This document shows positions 15,762 through 25,142 of a DNA stretch of 64,000 bases, piece by piece. The position numbers and the translations under genes are program-made. Under the pieces are notes generated by a model that saw only the letters and a list, made by a program, of their open reading frames with translations, did not search any database and was not told where the DNA came from. Source of the DNA: Paenibacillus endophyticus (GTDB taxonomy: Bacteria; Bacillota; Bacilli; Paenibacillales; Paenibacillaceae); assembly GCF_014192395.1 (NCBI RefSeq), contig NZ_JACHXW010000005.1, positions 248,001-312,000 of the forward strand, in the 5' to 3' direction. Positions within the stretch are counted from its first letter, which is position 1; every line of letters begins with the position of its first letter.

Positions 15762-18527
15762 ATGAGCTATAAAGGAATGCGATGGTTTAAATGTGATTTT
15801 CAAATGCAGACACCCGGGGATTATCACAATTGGTGCCATGATGATCCTGCATATTTAGGAGCCAACTATAGTCCAGAGGAACTTGAGCACTCAGTTGAGA
15901 TGTATTTAACAAGATGCCATGAAGTAGATCTCCAAGTAATCTGTGTAACAGACCATAATTTTATCGGACGAGAATATCTAGAGACTCTTCAAAGAAAAAA
16001 CCACTCTGTTTCGTCCAGACTTGGTAAAAAACCATTAGTTATTTTTCCTGGTTTCGAAATTGAGATTTCTCAAGGTTTGGGAGTTCATTTATTATGTATA
16101 TTCAATCATGATAAACCACTTCAAGACATTGATGATATTGTTACATCTATTGGTCTACATAGAAGTGGTCGTGTAAAAGATGGAAATATTGTACCAGCTC
16201 AGATTATTTTTCAAGATTTCGCACGTATTATTCAAAATGATCATAATGGAATAATTGTTGCAGCTCATCCAACTTCAGAAAGTGGTTTTTTAAATGATAA
16301 CTTTATTACAACCCATTTTCAACAAGAAATGTTCACTAGCCCTCATCTGTTGGCTATGGAAGTCCCCAAACCTTTAGAAGCACTTTCCAGGAACTGGAGA
16401 AAAATGATAACCGCTGATTCGTCGTGCCACAGAGAATGGAAGCGACATCGAAGAATTGCGGCAGTAATGTCCTCTGATGCTTATCGCCTTACGGAAGGCG
16501 ATAAAGGACATATTGGAAAAAGAGCAACTTGGATGAAAATGTCTAACCCTTCAATAGACTCAATAAAACAAGCATTTTTAGATTGCGAACGAATCAATCT
16601 CCAAACTAATTCTCCATCTAATGATATAAACCATGATAGAATACTGTCCTTAACAATAAATAATACCGCGTTTCTTCAAGACCAGAAGATCTATTTATCA
16701 CCAAATTTGAATTGTATTATTGGAGGTAGAGGTTCCGGTAAGTCGTCGATATTAGAATATATTAGACTTTGTTCTTGTCATGGTGAGGATCTGAAACAAA
16801 ACGATCAAATTTCAAGAATAAAAAACACATTCCAAGATAACACAACTATTCAATTAGAATGGAGATATAAAAATGGTCTGAATGATGTATTTGAATATAG
16901 TAAATCAGACCACTCTCCAAGAATCATTCAAAGGGAAGTACAAGAACCAAAAGCTATTTTACGAAACTTGAATGTTGAAGTACTAAGTCAAAGAGAAATT
17001 ACACAACTAGCACAAGAACAAAGTAGTTTGGCTAGATTGATTGATAAATTAACTGGTCACGAACTTGAGCATCTAAAATCCCTAGAAATAAACTTAATAT
17101 CAGAAATTCAACAACTTCAACAAACAAAAAACAGAAACGAGCGTTTAATCGCTGAACGTAAAGTTATTCTTCAAGAGAGAGATGAATTAAAAAGACAGTG
17201 GGACGCCTTTGTGGCTGTGCGTCTAGAGAACGAGAGAAAATTAAAAGCAAATCAAGCACAAAAATATATTGACGATATACTTCAAGAAAGTATTACTTTA
17301 TCCACAACATGGATTGAACAGGTGAATACGTTTGTATCGCAGCATGCCGATATTGTTACACAAGATTGGATAGAAACCGACTACTTTACCAAACTAAACG
17401 AAGGGTTAATTAGTGCTAAAAATCGGTTTAAAGATGATTTAGCTTCATCAATAAAGAACTATACTGATAGCATTAACTTACTCACAGTCAATAATGATGC
17501 TTGGGGCTTTATCGCAGCCTCTATAGAGGAAACCGAAACAAATTTTATTATTGCTTGCACAGAACAAGGACTAAGACCTGAAGAATTAGAACTACTAAAG
17601 GTTACAGAAGCTAGTCTTGCAATAAAGGACAAACAATTAGATGAAAAAGAAGAACAATTACGTTCTTTCTCGCAGGACATTGAATTACTCTACAAAAAAA
17701 TTGAACATCTCCATGAAAATTGGCTCACTCAAACTAATCTAAAAGGAAATAAAATAAACGAGATATTATTTTCTGGTGATGTACCAATGGTTACAACTGA
17801 AACCCCTTTTATTTCAGTGGAAATATTATATTCAAAAGACTTAGATCATTTCTCAACCATTTGGAATGATACCCAAATTAAGCGCAACACACGCTTAGGT
17901 AGGAACTGGGAAGAGATTGGTCGTCACTTGTTTACTCAATTTATTGAACTTCAAGAACCAAGCCCTTGGGTACTTCTAAATAAATGGTGCGATCACTCAC
18001 AACTAATGCCTGTAGATATACAAACTCTGCATCCAGAATTATTAAATTATCTTCAACAAGATCAAAGAACATTTTGGGATGGACTTCAAACTAAAAAAGT
18101 AAATGATCGTATTAACATTACTCTATTTAGAAGTGATGGAACACGTGCCGGCTCTCTCGATGACAACGGCCTGTCAGACGGACAAAAAAACACAGCTATT
18201 TTAGCATTGTTATTTGCCCATGGAAATAATCCAATCATTATCGATCAACCTGAGGATGAGCTCGACTCAGATTTTATCTATAATGAGTTGGTACCTCTTC
18301 TTAGAAGAGTAAAATATAAACGTCAGATTATTTTATCAACACACAATGCGAATATTCCTGTAAATGGAGACTCTGAGCTGGTATATGCGATCAACGCCCA
18401 TATGGGCAGAGGGATGATAAAAGCTGAAGGCGGGCTTGAGACTCCTAACGTTAGAGATACTGTTCTTCATATTATGGAAGGATCTGAAGAGGCTTTTAAG
18501 CGGAGAAGAGAAAAATATTCATTTTAA
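15762..18527 (+). CDS. PHP-domain plus SMC/ABC-like ATPase, TrlF type
   Basis: 921 residues. The N-terminus is a PHP-type phosphoesterase: DFQMQTP (12-18) at the place of the usual HxH motif, CVTDHN (about 61-66), PGFEIE and AAHP (about 169). An ATPase follows: Walker A GGRGSGKSS (about 323-331), a long coiled-coil middle (about 420-680), the signature LSDGQKN (about 803) and Walker B IIIDQPEDELDS (about 826-837), then a switch His in STHNAN. This is the layout of TrlF-family AAA-like ATPases. The role is probably nucleic-acid sensing and cleavage in defence, inferred from domains and neighbours. The QxQ in place of HxH is notable. Confidence 0.8.
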   Translation: MSYKGMRWFKCDFQMQTPGDYHNWCHDDPAYLGANYSPEELEHSVEMYLTRCHEVDLQVICVTDHNFIGREYLETLQRKNHSVSSRLGKKPLVIFPGFEIEISQGLGVHLLCIFNHDKPLQDIDDIVTSIGLHRSGRVKDGNIVPAQIIFQDFARIIQNDHNGIIVAAHPTSESGFLNDNFITTHFQQEMFTSPHLLAMEVPKPLEALSRNWRKMITADSSCHREWKRHRRIAAVMSSDAYRLTEGDKGHIGKRATWMKMSNPSIDSIKQAFLDCERINLQTNSPSNDINHDRILSLTINNTAFLQDQKIYLSPNLNCIIGGRGSGKSSILEYIRLCSCHGEDLKQNDQISRIKNTFQDNTTIQLEWRYKNGLNDVFEYSKSDHSPRIIQREVQEPKAILRNLNVEVLSQREITQLAQEQSSLARLIDKLTGHELEHLKSLEINLISEIQQLQQTKNRNERLIAERKVILQERDELKRQWDAFVAVRLENERKLKANQAQKYIDDILQESITLSTTWIEQVNTFVSQHADIVTQDWIETDYFTKLNEGLISAKNRFKDDLASSIKNYTDSINLLTVNNDAWGFIAASIEETETNFIIACTEQGLRPEELELLKVTEASLAIKDKQLDEKEEQLRSFSQDIELLYKKIEHLHENWLTQTNLKGNKINEILFSGDVPMVTTETPFISVEILYSKDLDHFSTIWNDTQIKRNTRLGRNWEEIGRHLFTQFIELQEPSPWVLLNKWCDHSQLMPVDIQTLHPELLNYLQQDQRTFWDGLQTKKVNDRINITLFRSDGTRAGSLDDNGLSDGQKNTAILALLFAHGNNPIIIDQPEDELDSDFIYNELVPLLRRVKYKRQIILSTHNANIPVNGDSELVYAINAHMGRGMIKAEGGLETPNVRDTVLHIMEGSEEAFKRRREKYSF

Positions 18528-18593
18528 TCTTTTCGATTTGGGTTTCTATTAAACTATTATCAAAAAAATAATTTAACAAACCTTAATAGAAGT

Positions 18594-18635
18594 AGGGGCC
18601 AAGTATAACTCATATTTTATTAGCTGGCCCCTTTT
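18594..18635. terminator. Bidirectional terminator between convergent defence genes
   Basis: AGGGGCCA (18594-18601) and TGGCCCCT (18625-18632) pair across a 23-base loop, followed by TTTT. It separates the PHP-ATPase gene from the convergent STAND gene. Confidence 0.55.
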
Positions 18636-18673
18636 ATTACAACTGCCATTCAAGTCCTAAGAAAAACTATTGT

Positions 18674-21600
18674 CTAGATATCCATGCTAAGTGATTGATT
18701 AGTGAGATCAAGATTCTTTTGACTTTGAAGTTCAATCCATAGAAGTGCTGCTACCAAAACATTTAAGGATATACCATCCAATTTTAATGCGTATTCCTCC
18801 ATTTCACCTAGAACTATAGAGATATGCCCATCCCCAGATTCCTTTAAAGATAGCATTGACATAATATTTTTTATCTCCTCAAATATTAAAAATGCCATTT
18901 GAAGTAGTTCTTCTGAATTCGCATTAGAAAGAACAATATTCACCTCTTCCAAGAAATCCGTTAAAATATTTATAATCATCTGATATTCTTTACTGATCTC
19001 GGGGTTTAACTTCAGTAGGTAATCCTTCAGAATTTGAACACCTATTTCGTCAGTATCCGAAATACTCACAATATCACTTAGGTGCTTAATGAATACTAAT
19101 AAGCTGCCAAAACTACTTACCAGAACCCGGCTTTTTTCTGTGTCAATTCTGTCACACGCAAATAATAACCAAGTATTTTTCAAATCTGAATTTAATGTTT
19201 TTGGAATTTGGTACAATGGTTTAATATCCTTGTGACCAATAACCGAAAAATAAGGTATTTCCCAATACCAATCGAGTACAAACTCTCCTTTAAAGAAAGG
19301 TACCATAATGAAACGGTTCCATAGCCTCTCTATTTGATTATAGGCTACGTCATTAAAAGAAATCTCTTCAAATAAATTAAGTAATTTTAGAGTTGTTTCA
19401 TTAAAAAAGGAGTATACATCCAAAATATTATGATCAACATTGAATTCTATTATTAATAATCCTGACACCTCACGTGTTTCAAATGCAACTTTACCATCAC
19501 TATGTTTTTCAATTTCCTGCAGACCTTCAATTAGACGATCATTTAGAGATTTTATAATCTGCTCGTGCTCATGGATGATATCAATAGCAGGCTGAACATA
19601 AAGATTTCGTTCATTAGAGAGCATTGCATGCCAAAAACTTAATGTATGTTGAATAGTATTGCGTTCTGTCTTCAAAAAATCCTCTTCATTCTCTCCGTAA
19701 CCATGAAACTTACTGCCATGAAAGATTGCCTCAAACTCCCTTTGCATAGAAAAAGAATAATTATTCACATCTTTTAATATAGAATAGGAAATCCATTTAT
19801 TCTTAGGAATATAACCCTGCTGATCATAAATATTATTAAAAAATGCTTTTTGGTCATCTGTGAGACGTGTCTTCACCATAGAACAATGATAGTGCAATAT
19901 GTTTTTCGCTTGGGCCAGGAAATTACTAACTTCATGAGCAAAAGAGTTTATTTCTTTAAACAAGGGAGTATATTTTTGAAGATGTATTGAATGTAGCTGT
20001 AATTTATCAGTCTTTGTTTTTCTTATTGATCTCTCATCAAGACCACCGAACCGGTCGACCAAACTTTTAGGCAAGAATAGCTTTTCATTGAGGATTTTAT
20101 TAACTTGAGTCCACTCAAGTTTAAGAACTTCAGATGCAAGAGTTATCGTATTGTTAGAAAGATGATACCTTATCAGAAGATCGTTTATTGACTTGAAAAA
20201 TGAAACAACTTCTCTTCGCATTAACATCACTTGATCGTAAAAGGTCTGCCAATTTTCCGGTCTGTGATCAAAGTCAGCGAGCGTATAAAATAAACTATTT
20301 AATAAAGTTAACTTATCAGGGAATAAATTATCTTTAGGAATATGTTTTACAGACTCATCGGGTATATCTAATAATTGTAAAATACGATGTCCTACACCCT
20401 GATGGTTATAGAATTGTTTATTCGGTAGAAGTTTGCTAGCGACATCAATATGAGTCATTGTTCTAGTGTGAATATGATTATCCAGCTCTTCTGTACCCGT
20501 TTCCATATGAAGTTTAAACAACGTGGTCAAGTGGATTTCATTTTCATCATTTTGCAATCTAATAATATTAAATTCTTTACGAAAGCTATCAATCAATTCA
20601 TAAAGACGCTGATCATACCACTTGTGAAACACGATAGATTGGCTTTCATATAATCCATATATAACTTCACTAACAGATCTTATTTGTGCTTTAAATGTCA
20701 ATAACTGCTCGAAGTTGACATTACAAATATACTCAAATATCATTGTTTCTTTGGATAGTCTTCCAGACCAGTAGGCAACATTGCTTAGGTCTTTCCATTG
20801 TAATAGCGACTCAGGATCATACAGATCATCAGCTATAGATATGAGCCAACGCTGAGCATACATGTATATGTTATTCCGATCAGTTTGCCTTGCACTTAGT
20901 AGTTCAATTTCTCGTAACCGCTGCTCGTCCACATTTAGTAAACTGAGGATTTCCCGAAAAGCGTCTCTATCTGGACTAGCACCGGCAACATCGCCTAAAA
21001 TAAGTGACCAACCCCCAGAAAGTTTCAGCCGAATTTCATCAATAAGATGTTCGTTTGAAAGATAGTACTCATATACACCAGCCCATAACAGACTTTGCAT
21101 AACCCCATTAACGCCTGTCCAAGTTTTAACTGAGAATGATCGTGGATCGCAAAGAAAATCCACCAACTTTAACAGTTTATTCTCGCGGAAAGCATGTGTT
21201 AAAAAAGTCTCAATATCATCTTCTGGCATTATACGAATACACACTTTAGCTAAATCAAACCAATGAGTTATCTGTTCATCGATTAGCATCTCTGCCATTA
21301 ACACTGATCTTACTTGGTGCAAACCTTCGAGTACATTAGTTTCTCGATTAATTCGTACTAAATATTCTCCCTCTAGTAAGTCGATATCAAAAATACTCTC
21401 TAATGATAGCTCTTTTGCCAAGTCGGCTAATTTTAATCGGCAATTGAATGCGGTTGCTACTGACACTAACTTTAATAATCGCAATGCATTGTAATTTTGT
21501 GTTTCCCTGCACTCATTCTCAATTCGTAAAAGTTGTCTTTTGAGCTTTTCTCTAAGGGTGATCCCATCATGAAAAACAAAATACGAGAATTCCATAAACG

Positions 21601-22867
21601 GCCCTTTAGAACCAAAAGAAATCCATGCATCTTCAAATTCTAAAAAATCACTCTTGCCTAGCTTAATAATCGCGTGTTTGTAGTATTGCTGCGCCTCATC
21701 TTTGGAAAATTCTATTAAAAGGTCTGTAAATGTAAGATCGTACGTGTACAAATATGCTCTTTTCCAATCTTCTTCACGGATAGTTACTAAAATAAAAACA
21801 TGAGGGAGATTGGAAAGTTCCCTTATTAACGAAACCCAGTTATGTTCACGAGGGGATATATCTAAATAAATACCTAAAGGAACTTGTGTTCTTGATGCTA
21901 AACCACTCAACGCCTGGGCGACCTGTAAAGCAGTATCCTGATCTTGTAGAGTTTTAATTTCAAAACGAAAATTATTCGGAAAGTGATCGTGCATGTAACG
22001 ATATGCTAATGTTGTTTTACCTTGCCCTGAAGGACCATGTAAAATAACAATATTGTTTTGCGAATGAGCCATTCGTAACTTATCGATCCATTCTTCTCTA
22101 CCAACATCATACCCCATGGCTATGTGTTGGTACGTTGTTAAAGTTCCTTGATAAAACGCATCTTCTCGGATATTACTTTCGTTCATCTGTTGTAATGGAA
22201 TAATAGTCCTATACCAATGTTGTTGAAATGAAAACTCAGCATTAATGTCTCTACTGACGGATAACAATTTTCCCATCAGATCTTGTTTTGTTATCTTTAG
22301 TTCATTTTCAGAACAGTCATATAACCAAAAATTCAATAGATCAAAAGATGCTTGTAGAGAGCTACCACTAGGTAATATTTGAAGTAGGGAGTCTACCAGT
22401 TCCTTAATTTCCTCTTCATTCACTTGCTGTATGTGTGTTAAACGAAATATGTACTCAATTTCTTCTGAAGTAAATCCATCCTCTGATAGCTTACGCTCTA
22501 ATTGCCCTCGTTCTCTCAAACCACCAGTAAAGCCGTTTAGAAGCTCCGGGCCTACTGGATCAAAACTAAGTATTATTAATTTAGGCTGATTTTCTGCATT
22601 TTTATACTTTAGAAATCTTTTAAAGACTGAATCTGTAGAAGATTTTAGATCAGCATAACCTAAACTTTTACTTGAATAAGCTTTTATTTGAATAATTTCT
22701 AACGGTTCACCATTAGTATTTAGAATGCTCATATCTTCTAATTTTTCTGGTGCAATAGTATAAAAGTCCTTCTCTTTAAGAAGTCTATATAAAATGTAGA
22801 GTGCTTGAAGACGATAGCCACGATATGCGGCGGGCGCCCCTCGTTTTGTATTAGACATAGATAGCAT
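18674..22867 (-). CDS. STAND NTPase with Cap4/DUF4297-like nuclease N-terminus (Avs2-like)
   Basis: 1397 residues. The N-terminus (GAPAAYRGYRLQALYILYRL, LEDMSIL about 43-49, IIQIKAY with QxK at 60-62) fits the Cap4/DUF4297 dsDNA endonuclease fold. Then comes a P-loop, GPSGQGKTT (278-286), a Walker B-like IYLDISP (about 333-339), VTIREED and a long helical C-terminal half of about 900 residues typical of a sensor. This is the layout of Avs2-class antiviral STAND proteins, which bind a phage protein, oligomerise and cut DNA. The avs subtype and trigger are not certain from sequence. The first ATG follows AAGGA; an ATG nine bases later is also possible. Confidence 0.75.
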   Translation of the reverse strand: MLSMSNTKRGAPAAYRGYRLQALYILYRLLKEKDFYTIAPEKLEDMSILNTNGEPLEIIQIKAYSSKSLGYADLKSSTDSVFKRFLKYKNAENQPKLIILSFDPVGPELLNGFTGGLRERGQLERKLSEDGFTSEEIEYIFRLTHIQQVNEEEIKELVDSLLQILPSGSSLQASFDLLNFWLYDCSENELKITKQDLMGKLLSVSRDINAEFSFQQHWYRTIIPLQQMNESNIREDAFYQGTLTTYQHIAMGYDVGREEWIDKLRMAHSQNNIVILHGPSGQGKTTLAYRYMHDHFPNNFRFEIKTLQDQDTALQVAQALSGLASRTQVPLGIYLDISPREHNWVSLIRELSNLPHVFILVTIREEDWKRAYLYTYDLTFTDLLIEFSKDEAQQYYKHAIIKLGKSDFLEFEDAWISFGSKGPFMEFSYFVFHDGITLREKLKRQLLRIENECRETQNYNALRLLKLVSVATAFNCRLKLADLAKELSLESIFDIDLLEGEYLVRINRETNVLEGLHQVRSVLMAEMLIDEQITHWFDLAKVCIRIMPEDDIETFLTHAFRENKLLKLVDFLCDPRSFSVKTWTGVNGVMQSLLWAGVYEYYLSNEHLIDEIRLKLSGGWSLILGDVAGASPDRDAFREILSLLNVDEQRLREIELLSARQTDRNNIYMYAQRWLISIADDLYDPESLLQWKDLSNVAYWSGRLSKETMIFEYICNVNFEQLLTFKAQIRSVSEVIYGLYESQSIVFHKWYDQRLYELIDSFRKEFNIIRLQNDENEIHLTTLFKLHMETGTEELDNHIHTRTMTHIDVASKLLPNKQFYNHQGVGHRILQLLDIPDESVKHIPKDNLFPDKLTLLNSLFYTLADFDHRPENWQTFYDQVMLMRREVVSFFKSINDLLIRYHLSNNTITLASEVLKLEWTQVNKILNEKLFLPKSLVDRFGGLDERSIRKTKTDKLQLHSIHLQKYTPLFKEINSFAHEVSNFLAQAKNILHYHCSMVKTRLTDDQKAFFNNIYDQQGYIPKNKWISYSILKDVNNYSFSMQREFEAIFHGSKFHGYGENEEDFLKTERNTIQHTLSFWHAMLSNERNLYVQPAIDIIHEHEQIIKSLNDRLIEGLQEIEKHSDGKVAFETREVSGLLIIEFNVDHNILDVYSFFNETTLKLLNLFEEISFNDVAYNQIERLWNRFIMVPFFKGEFVLDWYWEIPYFSVIGHKDIKPLYQIPKTLNSDLKNTWLLFACDRIDTEKSRVLVSSFGSLLVFIKHLSDIVSISDTDEIGVQILKDYLLKLNPEISKEYQMIINILTDFLEEVNIVLSNANSEELLQMAFLIFEEIKNIMSMLSLKESGDGHISIVLGEMEEYALKLDGISLNVLVAALLWIELQSQKNLDLTNQSLSMDI

Positions 22868-22979
22868 CAGTCCTTACCTAGTTTATTTTCCAGACTCTGT
22901 GGTCAGCAAAATTAAGTATACATTGAATTTGGTAAAATATGTAGAGAAGCTTGTAATAGCTATGATCTTTATCGTAAAC

Positions 22980-23007
22980 AATAGTCTACAAACTCTTGAC
23001 AACAGAA
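22980..23007 (-). repeat. Right end repeats of the element
   Basis: AATAGTCTACAAACTCTT (22980-22997) matches the left-end motif in 16 of 18 bases. TTGACAA (22996-23002) and AACAGAA (23001-23007) are exact complements of the left-end TTGTCAA and TTCTGTT. The sites are packed more tightly than at the left end. Confidence 0.6.
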
Positions 23008-23012
23008 TTGAT

Positions 23013-23957
23013 GAGCAATTCCTCGATGTGACGGGCTCGCTCCATTTGTACGGCTCGCCGGAGGAGCTGGCGCTTCATATTCAAACCCGCATTCAAGCCG
23101 AGCTTGGCATCTATACACGCTTCGGCATTGCGGAGAACAAAATATTGGCGAAAACGGCCTGTGACAACTATGCGAAGAAAAATGCTTCCGGCATTTATAT
23201 TTTGAACAAAGAAAACCTTCCCGACACGCTATGGACCTTGCCCGTCTCCAAAATGTTCATGGTCGGCAGCCGCATGACCAGGCATTTTCAATTCATGGGA
23301 CTGGAGACCATCGGCAAGCTCGCCGAAACGCCGCTTGAGAAGCTAAAGCTGATGCTGCGCCGCAAGCTTGGCAAAAACGCCGACATCAGCGCTGAGCTTT
23401 ACTGGAACATTGCCAACGGCATCGATAATAGCCCCGTCGCTCCGGGGACGCATGAGATCGCTCCGAAGGCGGTCGGACATATGATGACGCTGCCGCGCGA
23501 CTACGGGACACTTGACGAGATCAAGGTCGTGCTGCTGGAATTAACCGAGCTGGTGTGCCAGCGCTGCCGCGGGAAAGGATATATGGGGCATGTCGTTTCG
23601 GTGGGCTTGATGGGAGCGGATTATGACCAGCCGACCGGCTTCAGCCGTCAAATGAAAATGGACGATCCGACGAACATGACCAACCAGGTATACCGGGCCG
23701 CCATCCAGCTCGTGCTGCGGCACTGGGACGGTCATCCGGTAAGAAAGGTCGGCGTCAGCCTGACGCAATTTTCCCAAGATGACGAGTATCAGCTTTCTTT
23801 GTTTGATACGAGGCGCGAGAAGACGATGGCGCTTGAGAAAGCGACGGATGCCTTGAAGAAGAAATACGGCGATGCCGTTATTCTGAGAGCGGTATCTACT
23901 ACCGCTGCTGGTCAAGCGAAGCATCGTTCAGCGAAGATCGGAGGACATTATAAATGA
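23013..23957 (+). pseudogene. Y-family DNA polymerase, 3' part, separated by the element
   Basis: 314 codons plus stop, continuing exactly where the 5' fragment ends: EQFLDVTGSLHLYGSPEELA, RFGIAENKILAKTACDNYAKK, thumb and little finger, ending KIGGHYK. The frame is open back to 22899 inside the element, so a truncated protein of up to 352 residues with an unrelated N-terminus could in principle be made, but it would lack the first catalytic Asp. Excision of the element would restore the full gene. Its end overlaps the YolD-like gene by four bases. Confidence 0.9.
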
Positions 23958-24301
23958 GAAAAAAACTGGAAGGCAACGGGCTTTGGGAATCCAGCCGCAT
24001 GATGCTGCCCGAGCACAAGGTCGCAATTAACGAGCTGGAGAAAGCTTCGCGGCAGCGCGAGCGCATAGAGCTTGACGAGCAGGAATGGGAGCATGTAGCC
24101 CGTTCCGTGACCGAATCGCTCCAGCTTCGGCAGCCGGTTACGCTCCGCTTATTCCACCCGCTCGAGGAGCTGACGGTCATCGGCATCATCGAGCGGATCG
24201 ACCAGCTGAAAGGCCGCTTCATGGTCGATGGGGAATGGTTCATGATGCGAGATATCGAAGGCGCGGCTGTTCAGGAGAACGAGGAAAACGGCCTCTTTTG
24301 A
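23954..24301 (+). CDS. YolD-like protein, chromosomal copy
   Basis: 115 residues, intact, with the ATGA overlap to the polymerase 3' fragment. Motifs MRKKLEGNGLWESSRMMLPE, LRLFHPLEELTVIGIIERID and FMVDGEWFMMRDIEG are shared with the cargo copy. The insertion has separated it from the LexA-controlled promoter at 1364-1399, so its expression now depends on any outward promoter at the element's right end. Confidence 0.88.
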   Translation: MRKKLEGNGLWESSRMMLPEHKVAINELEKASRQRERIELDEQEWEHVARSVTESLQLRQPVTLRLFHPLEELTVIGIIERIDQLKGRFMVDGEWFMMRDIEGAAVQENEENGLF

Positions 24302-24413
24302 AGCCATGGCGGCCTTAGCCCTTAAACGGGGTTCTAGGCTGCCGATTTCCAGCGGCTCAGCATTTAACCGGCAACTACCAAAGGAGCGTCGAACAATCAA
24401 CCTTTTACCCAAG

Positions 24414-25073
24414 TTATCCAAAAGAACGCACGATTGCCGGCAGTTCATCCAATCCCTCAACGATGGCGTCCGCGCCCGAAGCGGATGAGAAAGAAGCATT
24501 GCTTTTCCAAATCGCTTTCATCCCCACCATACGGCTTGCTTGTATATCATTAACGGGATGGTCTCCGACATACACGGCCTCCTCCGCACGCACCTCAAGC
24601 TTAGATAAAGCTCGGACAAAAATAGCAGGATCCGGTTTGCGAAGCCCTTCCCACTCCGAAATCAATACCGCGTCGAAATAAGGCTCGATGCCTAACGCCT
24701 TGAAGTTATCATATTGAAATTGGCCATAGCCGTTGGAAACGAGTGCCAGCTTTAACCCCTTGCTCTTGAGTAAGCCAAGCGCCGCTAACGCGTGAGGAAA
24801 CGCGAGGCAATGCTCCTGAAAGATATGCAAATAGTCATTTAGGAGATCCTCCCATGCCAAACCCTTGATTGAAAACTCCGCGATAAGCTGCTGATATACA
24901 CTGTCCTTCCACACATAACCATGATTATCAAGCTCGATAAAGCGCCTCACATAGTCCTCTTTCCGGACAGCCTGAAGGCCGGGAAGCCGCTCATACTGTG
25001 CGCTTACAAAGGATAAGAGAGAAGCATCCCGGTCCAACAGGGTCCCGTCTAAATCAAAAAGCACAGCCTTCAT
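24414..25073 (-). CDS. HAD-superfamily hydrolase
   Basis: 219 residues with the four HAD motifs: FDLDGTLL (nucleophile Asp), LVSNGYGQ (motif II), RKPDP (Lys) and YVGDHPVNDI (motif IV acids), plus a helical cap domain. Probably a soluble small-molecule phosphatase; the substrate cannot be told from sequence. ATG 25073 is preferred over the TTG two codons upstream because it fits the family's usual MKAVLFDLDGT opening. It is convergent with the YolD gene. Confidence 0.88.
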   Translation of the reverse strand: MKAVLFDLDGTLLDRDASLLSFVSAQYERLPGLQAVRKEDYVRRFIELDNHGYVWKDSVYQQLIAEFSIKGLAWEDLLNDYLHIFQEHCLAFPHALAALGLLKSKGLKLALVSNGYGQFQYDNFKALGIEPYFDAVLISEWEGLRKPDPAIFVRALSKLEVRAEEAVYVGDHPVNDIQASRMVGMKAIWKSNASFSSASGADAIVEGLDELPAIVRSFG

Positions 25074-25142
25074 CGCCAAAAAAAATCAAATCCCTTCATT
25101 CGCGTTAGGATAGGTATTCGATCCTTTCGCCTTGTTTCCTTT

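Larger units (their letters stand above)
1938..23013. mobile_element. Tn554/recombinase-trio-like element, 21,072 bp, inserted in a Y-family polymerase gene
   Basis: GATG occurs at both junctions (1938-1941 and 23010-23013). Deleting one copy plus the intervening DNA (21,072 bp) joins ...YSID to EQFLDV... in frame and restores a 421-codon polymerase. The inside is visibly more A+T rich than both flanks. The left end carries three tyrosine recombinases and a TnpC-like gene. The ends share subterminal repeats: TTCTGTT (1942) against AACAGAA (23001), TTGTCAA (1955) against TTGACAA (22996), and an 18-base motif (1971, 22980). No phage structural, replication or conjugation genes are present. The family assignment is inference from the recombinase layout. 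Confidence 0.9.

Noticed and set aside
14062..18527. A complete Dnd phosphorothioation system
   Set aside because: Only a DGQHR protein is present; dndA, dndC, dndD and dndE are not found.
1938..23013. The inserted region as a prophage or integrative conjugative element
   Set aside because: No phage structural, lysis, replication, relaxase or type IV secretion genes are present; the recombinase layout fits a transposon-type element.
22899..23957. A genuine 352-residue gene starting inside the element
   Set aside because: The first 38 residues come from the element end, have no ribosome site and are not polymerase sequence; the rest is the split 3' half of the chromosomal gene.
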